Notes: generated by a model from the letters alone, not told the origin. DNA of 64,000 nt from Chloracidobacterium sp. N (GCF_018304765.1 NZ_CP072642.1:417501-481500), one strand, 5' to 3'. Shown: positions 41,190 to 50,397, counted from the stretch's first letter. Program-made: numbers and translations.

Positions 41190-42488
41190 TCACTGCACAA
41201 AGGCCGGCGCCCGCAGCGATGGCTTGAGGTTGCACACAATGCCTTTGGGCCTGGTTGACGCGCCGGTGTCCGATGGACGCGGCCGCCGGGGCGGCGGGTT
41301 TGTCGCCCGGGCTTTCCGGGGTTGCCCGTTCGGGGTGACAATCTCCACTTCGAGCGTGTTTTCTCCGTAGCCGACGACGGGCGCCTTGAATTTCATTCCA
41401 CCAGCTTCAAAAGTCTGGTCATTGAAGAAGTTGTAGAGATCGAGCACCTCCAGCGTCGTTTCAACCGTCATGCGGTCGCCGACGCCGCCGACGCCAAGCG
41501 TCACATAGGCATTCTGCGCCTGCAGCGCCTTGATGATGGCCTGTGTCTGCTGGGGCGAGGTTTTGCCATAGACGGTCAGGGCGATGTTGTTCCTGAGCTG
41601 CTTCTGATCGTAGATGACATCGCTATCTGCGAAAATGGACTGGTACAGTTGCCCGACGGCGCGCGTCATCAGGATGGGGGCCGCTTCGTCCATGGCTTTG
41701 CCGAACGCCACCATCCCGGAGTTGGCGCTGCCACGGGTTGTAATCACGCCTTCGCCCAGGATGCGGTTGTCGTTGGGGCGCATGACCGTGTAGATGAAGT
41801 TCGCGTCGCAGATATGGCCGCCGATGCTGGCCGGGCGGTTGTCGGTTTCCGGGTCCACATAGATGAGGTAGTCCGCTCCATACTGAAGCGCCTGCTTGGC
41901 GAGCACCCGCAGCCCGTTGGGCGATTGCTTGATTTGCACCGAGGTAATCTCCGTCACCCCCTCGAACGCCACCGATTGCAGCCCGGCCTGGCGCATCTGC
42001 TCATAGACGAGGGCGCGCAGCGTCTTGGCTGCTTTCGGGTCATCAAAGCGGCTGGAGGGCAGGAACATCACGCGCGGCGGGCGCTCGCCAAAACTGAGCA
42101 CCTTGTTTTGAACCAGGGCCGACACCATGGCCGGCAGGTTGACGTCGCCTTCAACCGTCAGAATGATCTTGGTTTCATCGTCGTTGAAGCGTGTGTTGGT
42201 AATTTTGAAATCGGTCAGGAACTCATCCGGTGGATCGAGGGCAATGTCAATTTCCTCGGCCAGGCTCTCGATGATGGCGCGGGAGAACTTGGCTTCAAGG
42301 AAGTCCGCCAGGAATTGCTTCCGGGCTTTTGATTTGGCGCGTGCTTCCGAAGCCGAACGGGTGGCCGGGTTGTAGTCGAAGGTGTAGCGTTTCTTGAGCG
42401 TCTCGGCCTGAGCCGGGAGGGCTACGGCGAGCAGCACCGCGCCGGCGGCCATGAGGAAACGCAGAGTGGATTGGCGTACGAGTTTCAC
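41190..42488 (-). CDS. Exported protein with FlgT-like N-terminal region, unknown function
   Basis: The 432-residue protein has a signal peptide (STLRFLMAAGAVLLAVALPAQA) and a mature region beginning with ASEARAKSKARKQFLADFLEAKF, which resembles the first domain of flagellar assembly protein T. Later come TLRALVYEQMRQAGLQ and YGADYLIYVDPE. The C terminus is basic and Pro/Arg-rich. The GTG at 42488 is preferred since GGAGGAGG lies just upstream. It is next to the CsgG-type gene but separated from it by a terminator. Confidence 0.75.
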   Translation of the reverse strand: MKLVRQSTLRFLMAAGAVLLAVALPAQAETLKKRYTFDYNPATRSASEARAKSKARKQFLADFLEAKFSRAIIESLAEEIDIALDPPDEFLTDFKITNTRFNDDETKIILTVEGDVNLPAMVSALVQNKVLSFGERPPRVMFLPSSRFDDPKAAKTLRALVYEQMRQAGLQSVAFEGVTEITSVQIKQSPNGLRVLAKQALQYGADYLIYVDPETDNRPASIGGHICDANFIYTVMRPNDNRILGEGVITTRGSANSGMVAFGKAMDEAAPILMTRAVGQLYQSIFADSDVIYDQKQLRNNIALTVYGKTSPQQTQAIIKALQAQNAYVTLGVGGVGDRMTVETTLEVLDLYNFFNDQTFEAGGMKFKAPVVGYGENTLEVEIVTPNGQPRKARATNPPPRRPRPSDTGASTRPKGIVCNLKPSLRAPAFVQ

Positions 42489-42520
42489 AGGGACCTCCTC
42501 CAAAGCCCACGATGGTCAAC

Positions 42521-42554
42521 AAAAAGACCCCGGCAGGTGGGCCTCCGGCCGGGG
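42521..42554 (-). terminator. Rho-independent terminator after the CsgG-type gene
   Basis: CCCCGGC (42528-42534) pairs with GCCGGGG (42548-42554); on the minus strand the stem is followed by TCTTTTTGTT. It lies 16 bases past the stop at 42570 and separates the CsgG-type gene from the FlgT-like gene. Confidence 0.85.
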
Positions 42555-42569
42555 CTGGGAATGACCAGA

Positions 42570-43553
42570 CTATTTGTTGCGGCGGGGTGGCGGGGCCGTC
42601 ATCCGCGCGACCTGCCGCACGGTCATGTCGGTCTGGATGCGTCCGAGGTTGGGCGTCGGATCGGCCACCTTTGAATTCGGATCGAAGGTCTGAACCACAT
42701 CGCAGTAGGTGACTTTCTCACTGACCTTCGCAGCGCGCAGCGTGGCCACGCGGTTCGTGATCCGTTCCAGAATGCTTCCGTCTGCATCCCGGATGGGTTC
42801 CCCTTCGAGGATGACATCGAACTGAATCCCCTCCTGGACGCCGTCGGCCGACCCGCTGCGGATGATGACCTGCCCATCCCGCACCATGGCCACCGTGGTT
42901 TCAAACGGTACTTCCAGGCTGACGACTTCGGCGAAACGCTGCGCAAAGGTCTTCATCATCTTGGTGAAGGATTCCTGTCCGGGCGCATCGGCCGTATTGC
43001 CGCCAAAACTGCCCACCTGCGTCGAGGTGGTGGCATCGCTGGCGTCATAGTTTTCTGACTTGATGACCGAGCCGGTCTCGGCATTGATAAGCTGTATGTT
43101 GACCTTGGTGGTCATCTTCTTTTCGCGGCGTCCAAAACCGCCGATACTGACGCCACCTTCCTTCACATCAATCGAAACGCACTTGGCGACGATGATGTAC
43201 TGCGCCGAGCCAAGTCGCCCAACTTTGATGGCGTTGTTGGGATCGGCCAGATCGGAGTTGGCGAGCTTTTGTTCTGCAATGATGGAGTTGAGGGAGTCAC
43301 GGGACAGGATGTCGAACCGGCCGCCGGTGAGCGCCGTCTCCAGTTCAGCCACCATAATGTCCTTGGTCCAGCCGCGCTGGTTGTCCTGCGGAATGATGGC
43401 CACCTTGATTTTGCCTTTCTTCGGCTGGTTGCTCCGCATGTCACTTGCCGGGGAGTCGCTGGTCTGGCGTTGCGCAAAGACCTGCGTCCCCCCAACGACG
43501 GCGAGCAGGCAGCCGCCGACGACGAATGCCAGGAAAAACTTGTGATACTTCAT
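42570..43553 (-). CDS. CsgG/HfaB-family-like exported protein
   Basis: The 327-residue protein starts with a hydrophobic signal (FFLAFVVGGCLLAVVGG). The mature region shows IKVAIIPQD, MVAELETALTGGRFDILSRDSL, AQYIIVAKCVSIDV and VNIQLINAETGSVI, matching the CsgG fold that forms outer-membrane pores for curli or holdfast secretion, though many bacterial CsgG-like proteins have other roles. Cys15 follows VVGG, a weak lipobox. The start ATG at 43553 is the likelier of two. Confidence 0.75.
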   Translation of the reverse strand: MKYHKFFLAFVVGGCLLAVVGGTQVFAQRQTSDSPASDMRSNQPKKGKIKVAIIPQDNQRGWTKDIMVAELETALTGGRFDILSRDSLNSIIAEQKLANSDLADPNNAIKVGRLGSAQYIIVAKCVSIDVKEGGVSIGGFGRREKKMTTKVNIQLINAETGSVIKSENYDASDATTSTQVGSFGGNTADAPGQESFTKMMKTFAQRFAEVVSLEVPFETTVAMVRDGQVIIRSGSADGVQEGIQFDVILEGEPIRDADGSILERITNRVATLRAAKVSEKVTYCDVVQTFDPNSKVADPTPNLGRIQTDMTVRQVARMTAPPPRRNK

Positions 43554-43722
43554 AGTGGGTCGTGTCATCTCCAGTAAAAAAATGGCTGTGGCGTTTGACG
43601 TTCAGGTGAAGCTGGAAAGTAGCACAGAGCGTTGTGTAATGTGAGAAAACCTACATCCGATGTTCTGGTTGCCAGGCGGGGGCCGCGCTGGCGGGTTCGG
43701 TCCTGTTTGGTTGGGTGCTTTC

Positions 43723-44028
43723 ATGACGTTGCATGAGTACCGGCGGTTGATTGATGAAACCGATGCCCAGTTGCTGGCATTGCTGAATCGGCGCGCCGAA
43801 CTGGTCATTGCCATTGCGCACCTCAAACACGCGCAGGGGCTGCCGGTACACATCCCGGCGCGCGAAATGGAAGTGTTGACGCAGGTCATCACCAGCAATA
43901 CCGGGCCGCTTGATGACCAGGCGGTGCGGCGGCTTTTTGAGTCCATTATTGCCGAGTCACGCCGGCTTGAACATCGGGTTCTGGGAACACCGGAAGACAC
44001 GCCGGCGGCTTCTCACGAGGGCCGGTAG
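43723..44028 (+). CDS. Chorismate mutase (AroQ type)
   Basis: The 101-residue all-helical protein has the AroQ signature: YRRLIDETDAQLLALLNRRA, VIAIAHLKHAQG with the Lys that binds chorismate, PAREMEVL and LFESIIAESRRLE. It converts chorismate to prephenate in Phe/Tyr synthesis. The ATG at 43723 is preferred over 43660, which would add a Gly-rich segment without family support. It is monofunctional, with no prephenate dehydratase domain. Confidence 0.9.
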   Translation: MTLHEYRRLIDETDAQLLALLNRRAELVIAIAHLKHAQGLPVHIPAREMEVLTQVITSNTGPLDDQAVRRLFESIIAESRRLEHRVLGTPEDTPAASHEGR

Positions 44029-44260
44029 GCTTGAAAGCCAACAGGCTGAAAGCCAGCAGGCTGCCTGCGTCACCGCGTTGCGTACGCTCGGCAGATGTCA
44101 GCCACTTTTCAGTCGTTGCCCGGCCGGTGCTGTGCTAAAAAGGAATGCTGCCTGCCGGTCAGCCGAAACAATGACCTGCCAAACCGCCCGGCAGCCTGGA
44201 AAGGCATGCGGGAAATGGCTGACAATGGCGCGGAACCCTAGTTGAGAGTGGACAACCTCG

Positions 44261-45085
44261 ATGACCGAAACCCCTCGGCGGTTGGCCAAACCTCCAAAGG
44301 CCTATCGCAATCACGAATTTCTCGAAAGCCGCGCGGCGCGCATCATTCGTATCCAGAGTGAATACCTCGAACCGGCCGTCCGGTTGCAGCAGCACCAGGT
44401 ACGCGACACCATCGTGTTTTTCGGCTCGGCCCGCATTCACCCCCATCCTGAAGGCAAGTACCCACCGGAGTACGAACCGGAGGAAACCAACGGAGAGCAC
44501 GCGGACCCGGCGCTGTCCCATTTCTATGATGACGCGGTGGACCTGTCCCGGATGCTCACGACCTGGGCCATGAGTCTGCCAACGACGCAGCGCCGGTTTC
44601 TGGTCTGCTCCGGTGGCGGCCCGGGGATTATGGAAGCTGCCAATCGTGGCGCTGCCATTGCCGGCGGCAAGTCGGTCGGGTTCAACATCAGCCTTCCCTT
44701 CGAGCAGTATCCGAATCCCTACATTTCGCCTGAACTGTGCTTTGAGTTTCACTACTTCTTCATGCGGAAGTTCTGGCTGGTCTATCCGGCCAAGGCGCTG
44801 GTCATCTTTCCGGGTGGGTTCGGAACGCTCGATGAGTTGCTCGAAGTCCTGACACTCCTTCAGACGCGCAAACTCAACCGCCGGATACCGATTGTCATTT
44901 ACGGTGAAGCCTACTGGCGTGAGGTGCTCAACTTTGAAGCGTTGGTCAAATGGGGCATGATTTCGTCTGCCGACCTGAATTTCTTTCGCTACGCCAACAG
45001 CCCGGAAGAGGCTTTTGTCTATCTGCGGGACTGTCTGCTGGAGATTTACGGCCAGCCGGAAGACGGGCCGGCTTTCAGTGACTGA
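44261..45085 (+). CDS. LOG family protein (cytokinin riboside monophosphate phosphoribohydrolase-like)
   Basis: The 274-residue protein has the LOG motifs CSGGGPGIMEAANRGA, PGGFGTLDELLE and FMRKFWLVYPAKALVIFPG. LOG enzymes split N6-modified AMP into base and ribose phosphate; many bacterial members act as general nucleotide phosphoribohydrolases. An N-terminal extension of about 60 residues with a basic helix is present, as in the longer bacterial subgroup. It is 35 bases upstream of livG. Confidence 0.9.
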   Translation: MTETPRRLAKPPKAYRNHEFLESRAARIIRIQSEYLEPAVRLQQHQVRDTIVFFGSARIHPHPEGKYPPEYEPEETNGEHADPALSHFYDDAVDLSRMLTTWAMSLPTTQRRFLVCSGGGPGIMEAANRGAAIAGGKSVGFNISLPFEQYPNPYISPELCFEFHYFFMRKFWLVYPAKALVIFPGGFGTLDELLEVLTLLQTRKLNRRIPIVIYGEAYWREVLNFEALVKWGMISSADLNFFRYANSPEEAFVYLRDCLLEIYGQPEDGPAFSD

Positions 45086-45120
45086 ACTTCTGGGGATAAG
45101 CGAGGCGGAAACAGGCTTCC

Positions 45121-45894
45121 ATGTCGTCTGCGCCAGCACTTTTGGCCACCAGGTCCACGACCGTCCGTTTCGGCGGACTGGTTGCCGTCAAAGACCTTGA
45201 CCTGACGGTTGCACCCGGCCAGGTCTTTGGCCTCATCGGCCCGAACGGGGCCGGTAAAACGACGATTTTCAACGTCCTGACCGGCGTCTATCGGCCGACT
45301 TCAGGCGATGTACAGTTTGAAGGCCAGAGCATCGTCGGGTTGCCGCCCCACGCCATTGCGCGGCGCGGGCTGGCCCGGACGTTTCAGAACATCCGTCTTT
45401 TTGGTGAACTGTCGGTGCTGGAGAATGTCATGACGGCCTGCCATAACCAGAGTCGGTCGGGTGTGCTGGCCACCATCCTGCGTACGCGCCGCCAGCAGGC
45501 CGAAGAACGCGAACAACGCGAGTTCGCTCTGGAACTTCTGGAGCGTTTCGGGCTGGCCTCCCAGCAGCATGCCCCGGCGAAGAGTCTTTCCTATGGCAAC
45601 CAGCGGCGGCTCGAAATTGCCCGCGCCCTGGCCACCCGCCCCAAGGCCCTGCTGCTGGATGAACCGGCAGCCGGTATGAACCCCCAGGAATCTCTCGCCC
45701 TGATGCGTCAGATTCGTCAACTCCGCGAGGATTTCAAGCTGACGGTCGTTCTGGTTGAACACAACATGCGGGTGGTGATGGGGGCTTGCGAGCAGATTCA
45801 CGTCGTCGAGCAGGGGCAGACCATTGCCGTGGGCACGCCGGATGAGATCAAACAGGACGTCCGGGTGATTGCTGCCTACCTTGGCCGGGCCTGA
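45121..45894 (+). CDS. livG: Branched-chain amino acid-type ABC transporter ATP-binding protein LivG
   Basis: The 257-residue ATPase has GLIGPNGAGKTT (Walker A), FQNIRLFGELSVLENVM, LSYGNQRRLEIARAL (signature), KALLLDEPAAGMNP (Walker B) and VLVEHNMRVVM, with the LivG C-terminal tail. It powers uptake through LivHM permeases with a LivK binding protein, none of which is in the window. A DNA methyltransferase gene and then livF follow. Confidence 0.92.
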   Translation: MSSAPALLATRSTTVRFGGLVAVKDLDLTVAPGQVFGLIGPNGAGKTTIFNVLTGVYRPTSGDVQFEGQSIVGLPPHAIARRGLARTFQNIRLFGELSVLENVMTACHNQSRSGVLATILRTRRQQAEEREQREFALELLERFGLASQQHAPAKSLSYGNQRRLEIARALATRPKALLLDEPAAGMNPQESLALMRQIRQLREDFKLTVVLVEHNMRVVMGACEQIHVVEQGQTIAVGTPDEIKQDVRVIAAYLGRA

Positions 45895-45901
45895 GGAAAC
45901 G

Positions 45902-46984
45902 ATGTTGATTGCAGGCGATACCTACAAGCCGGAGTTGGGAGTATCCGTTTCAGAACAGGAAGCGACCGGACCTGTATCACTCCCTCGGGACCGGATTCTG
46001 TGCGGGGACAGCCTGGTTTTGTTGTCATCGCTGCCGTCCGGTACGGTGGATTTGGTGTTGACCTCGCCGCCCTACTTTCGCCAGCGGGATTACGGCGGCG
46101 GCATCGGCAACGAAACCAGCCTGCAGGACTATCTGGAAGGCTTGCTGAGTATTTTGGGGCACTGTGTACGCCTGCTCAAACCGACGGGCAGCATCGTCAT
46201 CAACATCGGGGACAAATATGCCCACCGGGGGTTGGCGCTGATCCCGTATCGCTTCGCCGTGGCTGCCATGGAGCGTTTTCCGGTACGCCTCGTGAATGCC
46301 ATCACCTGGGTCAAGCGTAATCCCACACCACGTCATTTTCGGCGGCGGCTTGTCTCCAGCACCGAACCGTTTTTTCACTTTGTCATTTCGGATGCCTACC
46401 AGTATTTCCCGGAGAGTTTTCTGTGCCAGACAAAGCCACCCGACGCCACCCGCCGGGGAAACCGGATCGGACAGCGGTATTTTCGCCTCATCGAGGCCTC
46501 GACGCTGACTCCTGACCAGAAAGCACAGGCGCGCCTGGCGCTGGAAAATGCGATTGCCGAGGTGCGGCGCGGTGAGATTCAGGACTTCCGCATGAAAATC
46601 CGTGGCATCCATTCCGTGCCTTTTGGGGGGCGGGAAGGGGGGCGAAACATTCATCTGGAACGCGATGGCTTCACCGTCATTCGCATGCATGGTGCGCGAC
46701 TCAAACGCGATGTCATTGAAACGCCGGTCGAATCGCTCAAGGGTTGTCCCCACCGGGCTGTCTTTCCAGAGGCGGTCGTAACGGAGTTCATCCGGCTGTT
46801 GACGCGCCCTGGGGATGTCGTCCTCGATCCCTTTCTTGGTTCGGGAACGACAGCGGTTGCCGCCAAGAGGCTGAACCGCCACTACCTGGGAGTGGACATC
46901 AATCCTGACTACTGCGACTATGCACGTCGGCGGTTAGCCGGCGTGGCCCTGCAGACCTCGCTGCTCGATGTGACCTTGCCGTAG
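45902..46984 (+). CDS. DNA methyltransferase (beta class, TSPPY) inserted between livG and livF
   Basis: The 360-residue protein has RDRILCGDSLVLLSSLPSG near residue 30, motif IV LTSPPYFRQRDYGGG and, after a long recognition region, motif I LDPFLGSGTTAVAAKRL and YLGVDINPDYC. SPPY favours N4-cytosine methylation. The order IV, then I, gives the beta class. No endonuclease gene is adjacent, so it is an orphan methyltransferase. The ATG at 45902 follows GAGGAAACG. It starts 7 bases after livG and lies 49 bases before livF, in the same direction. Confidence 0.9.
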   Translation: MLIAGDTYKPELGVSVSEQEATGPVSLPRDRILCGDSLVLLSSLPSGTVDLVLTSPPYFRQRDYGGGIGNETSLQDYLEGLLSILGHCVRLLKPTGSIVINIGDKYAHRGLALIPYRFAVAAMERFPVRLVNAITWVKRNPTPRHFRRRLVSSTEPFFHFVISDAYQYFPESFLCQTKPPDATRRGNRIGQRYFRLIEASTLTPDQKAQARLALENAIAEVRRGEIQDFRMKIRGIHSVPFGGREGGRNIHLERDGFTVIRMHGARLKRDVIETPVESLKGCPHRAVFPEAVVTEFIRLLTRPGDVVLDPFLGSGTTAVAAKRLNRHYLGVDINPDYCDYARRRLAGVALQTSLLDVTLP

Positions 46985-47033
46985 CGCCCATCAAAGCGCC
47001 CCACAGAAGCCCTGTTTTGGAAAAGAGGCAACG

Positions 47034-47783
47034 ATGTCGGTTGCACCCAACCACCACCTGCCGGCTGATGGAACGCCGCTGCTGACCGTGGAGAACCTTG
47101 GTGTGGCCTATGGGGCCATCGAGGCGCTGCACGATGTGTCGCTGACGGTGGGCAGGGGGGAAATCGTGACCCTCATCGGCGCCAACGGGGCCGGCAAAAC
47201 GACGACGCTGAAAACCATCGTCGGACTGCTCAAGCCGAAGCGGGGCCGGGTTGTGTTCAATGGCGAAAGCATCACGGCACGTCCCACGCACGAGATTGTT
47301 GCACGCGGCATTGCCCTCGCCCCCGAAGGGCGGGGCATTTTCCCCGACCTGACGGTGCTCGAAAATCTCGAACTCGGCGCTTACCGCCAGCCGGACCGGA
47401 AGCAGTTTCGCCGCGACCTCGACCACGTGTGTACGCTGTTTCCGCGCGTCAGAGAGCGGCTCCGGCAGCGGGCCGGAACGCTTTCCGGGGGCGAGCAGCA
47501 GATGGTGGCCATTGGAAGGGCGCTGATGAGCCGTCCGACGCTGCTGCTTCTGGATGAGCCATCGCTGGGGCTGGCGCCACTCGTCACACAGGCGATTTTT
47601 GACGCGCTTGGGGAACTCAACCGCGAAGGTTTGACGATTCTGCTCGTCGAACAGAACGCACACCTGGCGCTGAGCTGTTCCAGTCGCGGGTATGTGCTGG
47701 AAACCGGGCGTGTCCTGCTGACCGGCAGCGCCGCCGAACTTCTGCAGGACGCCCGTGTACGGGAGGCCTATCTGGGGCAATGA
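47034..47783 (+). CDS. livF: Branched-chain amino acid-type ABC transporter ATP-binding protein LivF
   Basis: The 249-residue ATPase has VAYGAIEALHDVSL, LIGANGAGKTTTLKTIVG (Walker A), ALAPEGRGIFPDLTV (LivF-type), LSGGEQQMVAIGRAL (signature), LLLLDEPSLGLAPLV (Walker B) and LLVEQNAHLAL. It would pair with LivG, but its gene is separated from livG by the methyltransferase gene. It overlaps the FkbM gene by four bases. Confidence 0.94.
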   Translation: MSVAPNHHLPADGTPLLTVENLGVAYGAIEALHDVSLTVGRGEIVTLIGANGAGKTTTLKTIVGLLKPKRGRVVFNGESITARPTHEIVARGIALAPEGRGIFPDLTVLENLELGAYRQPDRKQFRRDLDHVCTLFPRVRERLRQRAGTLSGGEQQMVAIGRALMSRPTLLLLDEPSLGLAPLVTQAIFDALGELNREGLTILLVEQNAHLALSCSSRGYVLETGRVLLTGSAAELLQDARVREAYLGQ

Positions 47784-48514
47784 AAAAGTTCATCCGACAG
47801 CTTATCGAGAAGGCCGGATACACGGTTTTCAAGACCGCGTACGCGCCCAAACAAATGGATGTCATCCTCGACATCCGGCGGCTTGTCCCGCTGTCATCGG
47901 TACAGGTCATTTTTGATGTCGGGGCCAATGTCGGCGAAACCGTTTGCTGGCTTCGGGGGGCGTTTCCACACGCTCACATCGTGGCCTTTGAGCCGGTCAA
48001 GGCTACCTTCAATGAGCTTGAGCGTCGGGTTGGCCACCTTCCGAACGTGACACTTTTGAATGTTGCTTTGGGGGAGCAGCCCAAAGTTGAAGTCATGCAC
48101 CTGCAAAGGTATTCAGCGCATAACTCACTCAATCCAGCACTCAACCAGCCTTCACCAACTGGTCAATCTGAGGAAGTTCAGGTTGAGACAGCACAAAACA
48201 TCGCCAAGAAGCTAGCTCTTCCGCGAATTGATTTCTTCAAGATTGATACCCAAAACTATGAGATTCCGGTTCTGGCCGGAGCGGTGGATTATCTGCCGAC
48301 GACGACGTTTATTTATGCTGAAATGGGCTTTGAGAAAGCTGGAGAAGCTACTAACTTTTTTGCCTTGCATGAGTTTCTAAGCCGTCATGGTTTCGCCTTC
48401 TTTGGCCTTTACGAACTGTCTCATCATGAAGATGGACGGCTGTATTATGCCAACGCCCTGTTCATCAACCCTGCCCGACTTCGCGCGCCGGTGGGTGGCG
48501 CGGCGACGGCCTGA
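47780..48514 (+). CDS. FkbM family methyltransferase
   Basis: The 244-residue protein has VIFDVGANVGETV (SAM motif I), HIVAFEPVKATFNELE, NVALGE and FFKIDTQNYEIPVL, the FkbM pattern of O-methyltransferases acting on sugars or polyketides. The middle third (48060-48400) is noticeably more AT-rich and uses different codons from its neighbours, suggesting a transferred gene or segment. The ATG overlaps the livF stop. The acceptor is unknown. Confidence 0.88.
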   Translation: MKKFIRQLIEKAGYTVFKTAYAPKQMDVILDIRRLVPLSSVQVIFDVGANVGETVCWLRGAFPHAHIVAFEPVKATFNELERRVGHLPNVTLLNVALGEQPKVEVMHLQRYSAHNSLNPALNQPSPTGQSEEVQVETAQNIAKKLALPRIDFFKIDTQNYEIPVLAGAVDYLPTTTFIYAEMGFEKAGEATNFFALHEFLSRHGFAFFGLYELSHHEDGRLYYANALFINPARLRAPVGGAATA

Positions 48515-48640
48515 GTCCGATGTTTGTCGCTTGCGGGGGGGCACGTATGGCATCCTCTGCAACAGTCCATTTGCGTCAACTGATGTGGTGCATTCTGTTT
48601 CCGTGCACGCTTGCGTGCATCCTGAACCTTGGAGGTAACG

Positions 48641-49273
48641 ATGCGAAACAACGTCCGACTGGCGTCCGTTTGGGGGCTGGCGCTGCTTGCCAGTCTGATC
48701 CTCTGGCTTCCATCCACCGGTTTGGCGCAGGCAGGTACGCCAAATGAGCCGACACTGGTGGTCTATGGTGGTCTCAACCCACCAGCGCATATTGCGCAAA
48801 TCACCTACACCCATCCGCAAACCAAAGTTTCCAGCACATTCGACATCCCGCTGCTGACGACACGTGAGCACCACCGCCACGAGATCAGGCTTTCAGCCGA
48901 CAGGGATTGGCTGCGTCACCTCACCGTGCACCTTCAATGGATTGAACGCCCCCAGATGGTCGAGCGTCTGGATGTGGCGTTGCTGCTGGACATACAGGGC
49001 CGGCAGGTCAAGATTCCGCTCAAGTCTGACGATGGATTTCAGACGTTCCATGTGGATGAGCGGCATTACAATGGTATGAGCAGCCCCGGACTGATGGGCG
49101 GCCGCCTGTCTTCGCCGGCAACGGCCCGGGTCGCCATTATATCCGTCGCTTTCCAGGATGGACGGCAATGGGCGCCTACGTTGGGCTACTACCAAGTGCG
49201 GCAACTGCCGGATGGCAAACGCGCCATCGAGGTTGATGATAAACAAGGGGGGGCAGAATCCCCTGAGCGATGA
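48641..49273 (+). CDS. Secreted protein of unknown function
   Basis: The 210-residue protein starts at an ATG preceded by GGAGGTAACG. It has a signal peptide (VWGLALLASLILWLPSTGLAQA) and a mature beta-rich part with LVVYGGLNPPAHIAQITYTHP, FDIPLLTTREHHRHEIRLS and YYQVRQLPDGKRAIEVDDK. I recognise no family. A terminator follows at 49343-49376. Confidence 0.78.
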   Translation: MRNNVRLASVWGLALLASLILWLPSTGLAQAGTPNEPTLVVYGGLNPPAHIAQITYTHPQTKVSSTFDIPLLTTREHHRHEIRLSADRDWLRHLTVHLQWIERPQMVERLDVALLLDIQGRQVKIPLKSDDGFQTFHVDERHYNGMSSPGLMGGRLSSPATARVAIISVAFQDGRQWAPTLGYYQVRQLPDGKRAIEVDDKQGGAESPER

Positions 49274-49342
49274 ATTTTGCGGCTGTGCCAGGCTGTTGGA
49301 AAGCTGGCGTGAGGCCTGTCCGGGCGTAAACGACTGAACTGG

Positions 49343-49376
49343 AACCGGGCGGTGGCTCAACCGCCCGGTTTGTTTT
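49343..49376 (+). terminator. Rho-independent terminator after the secreted-protein gene
   Basis: An 11-bp perfect stem (49343-49353 with 49360-49370) is followed by TGTTTT. The stop codon of the last Uma2 gene (minus strand) lies inside the loop, so the convergent messages share this site. Confidence 0.8.
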
Positions 49377-50328
49377 CTGGCTGGTTTTGGAGCAGGCGTC
49401 GCAGCCGCTCAATCTCGGCAGCCAGAGCTGCTGCCTGTGCTTCGGCCGCTTCAGCGCGTTTTCGTTCAGCTTCCGCCTCAGCCTGGGCAGCTTCGGCACG
49501 GGTTCTTGCCGTCTCAGCTTCCGCCTGGGCGGCTTCAGCCCGCTTTCGTTCGGCCTCAGCTTCCGCTTGGGCACGTTCCGCCTCGGCTTGGGCGCGTTTG
49601 GCTTCCGCTTGGGCACGTTCTGCTTCGGCTTGGGCGCGTTCGGCTTCCGCCTGCGCAGCTTCCGCTTCCGTCGGAATCAACCGCCCCTCGGCATCATACA
49701 GCCGCAACCACCGACTCCGCGCCCCGTGATACTCGCCTTCCCACTCCCCCACCCACGCCCCAAACACCCGACTCCACAACCACCCACGCTCATCCGCCGC
49801 CAGCGCCTCGTACCCATCACGCCCCAGCACCCACCCCAGCAACTCCGGCTCTCCACCCTGTGTCGGGTCCGGCCCGTAGCAAAAATACTCCCGCGTCCGA
49901 AACACCCGCTCGTACAACGCCTTCTTCGCCCCCAAATCCACTCCCCGCGTCGAGGGCGACAGCAACTCCACAATCACGTCCGGCAACCGCCCGCCTTCCC
50001 GCCACGCCACCCAGCACGGTCGCACGTACGACCCGTTCACGTCCTTCACCACGAAAAAGTCCGGCCCCTTGTAGTCCTGCCGCTGCACCTGCTGAAGGCT
50101 GTAATAGACAAACATGTTACCACCGGCATAAAAGTCCGTCCGCCCGCGCCAAAGCTGGTGAACGCAGTCGTCAAGCAGGTTGATTTGCAGCCGATGCCAG
50201 AGATTCTCCAAGGGTATCCCGTCCTCACAGGGCAGTTCCCGGGTGAAGTCTTCCGTGAAGTCCAACGCCTGCCCCACGGCTTCCACAGGTCCAGCTTCCA
50301 CAGATACGGCTTCCACGGGTGATGTCAT
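49357..50328 (-). CDS. Uma2 family endonuclease-like protein, tandem copy D (longest tail)
   Basis: Last of four tandem genes in transcription order. Residues 1 to about 215 are a Uma2 (DUF820) PD-(D/E)XK nuclease-like core almost identical to the other copies: DFTRELPCEDGIP, LPDVIVELLSPSTRGVD with the catalytic Asp and Glu, DLGAKKALYE with the Lys, and EYFCYGPD. The tail from about residue 220 is a charged coiled coil with units such as ERAQAEA repeated at least six times, ending in RLRRLLQNQ. At 323 residues it is longer than its siblings; the extra length is tandem 21-bp units. RBS GGAGG lies nine bases upstream. Confidence 0.9.
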   Translation of the reverse strand: MTSPVEAVSVEAGPVEAVGQALDFTEDFTRELPCEDGIPLENLWHRLQINLLDDCVHQLWRGRTDFYAGGNMFVYYSLQQVQRQDYKGPDFFVVKDVNGSYVRPCWVAWREGGRLPDVIVELLSPSTRGVDLGAKKALYERVFRTREYFCYGPDPTQGGEPELLGWVLGRDGYEALAADERGWLWSRVFGAWVGEWEGEYHGARSRWLRLYDAEGRLIPTEAEAAQAEAERAQAEAERAQAEAKRAQAEAERAQAEAEAERKRAEAAQAEAETARTRAEAAQAEAEAERKRAEAAEAQAAALAAEIERLRRLLQNQPENKPGG

Positions 50329-50397
50329 TGGTTGTCCCTCCCGCCTGATGTCAGCGGTGCAGCCACCGGGTGAGATTGTTCCAGCCTGAAATCCACG

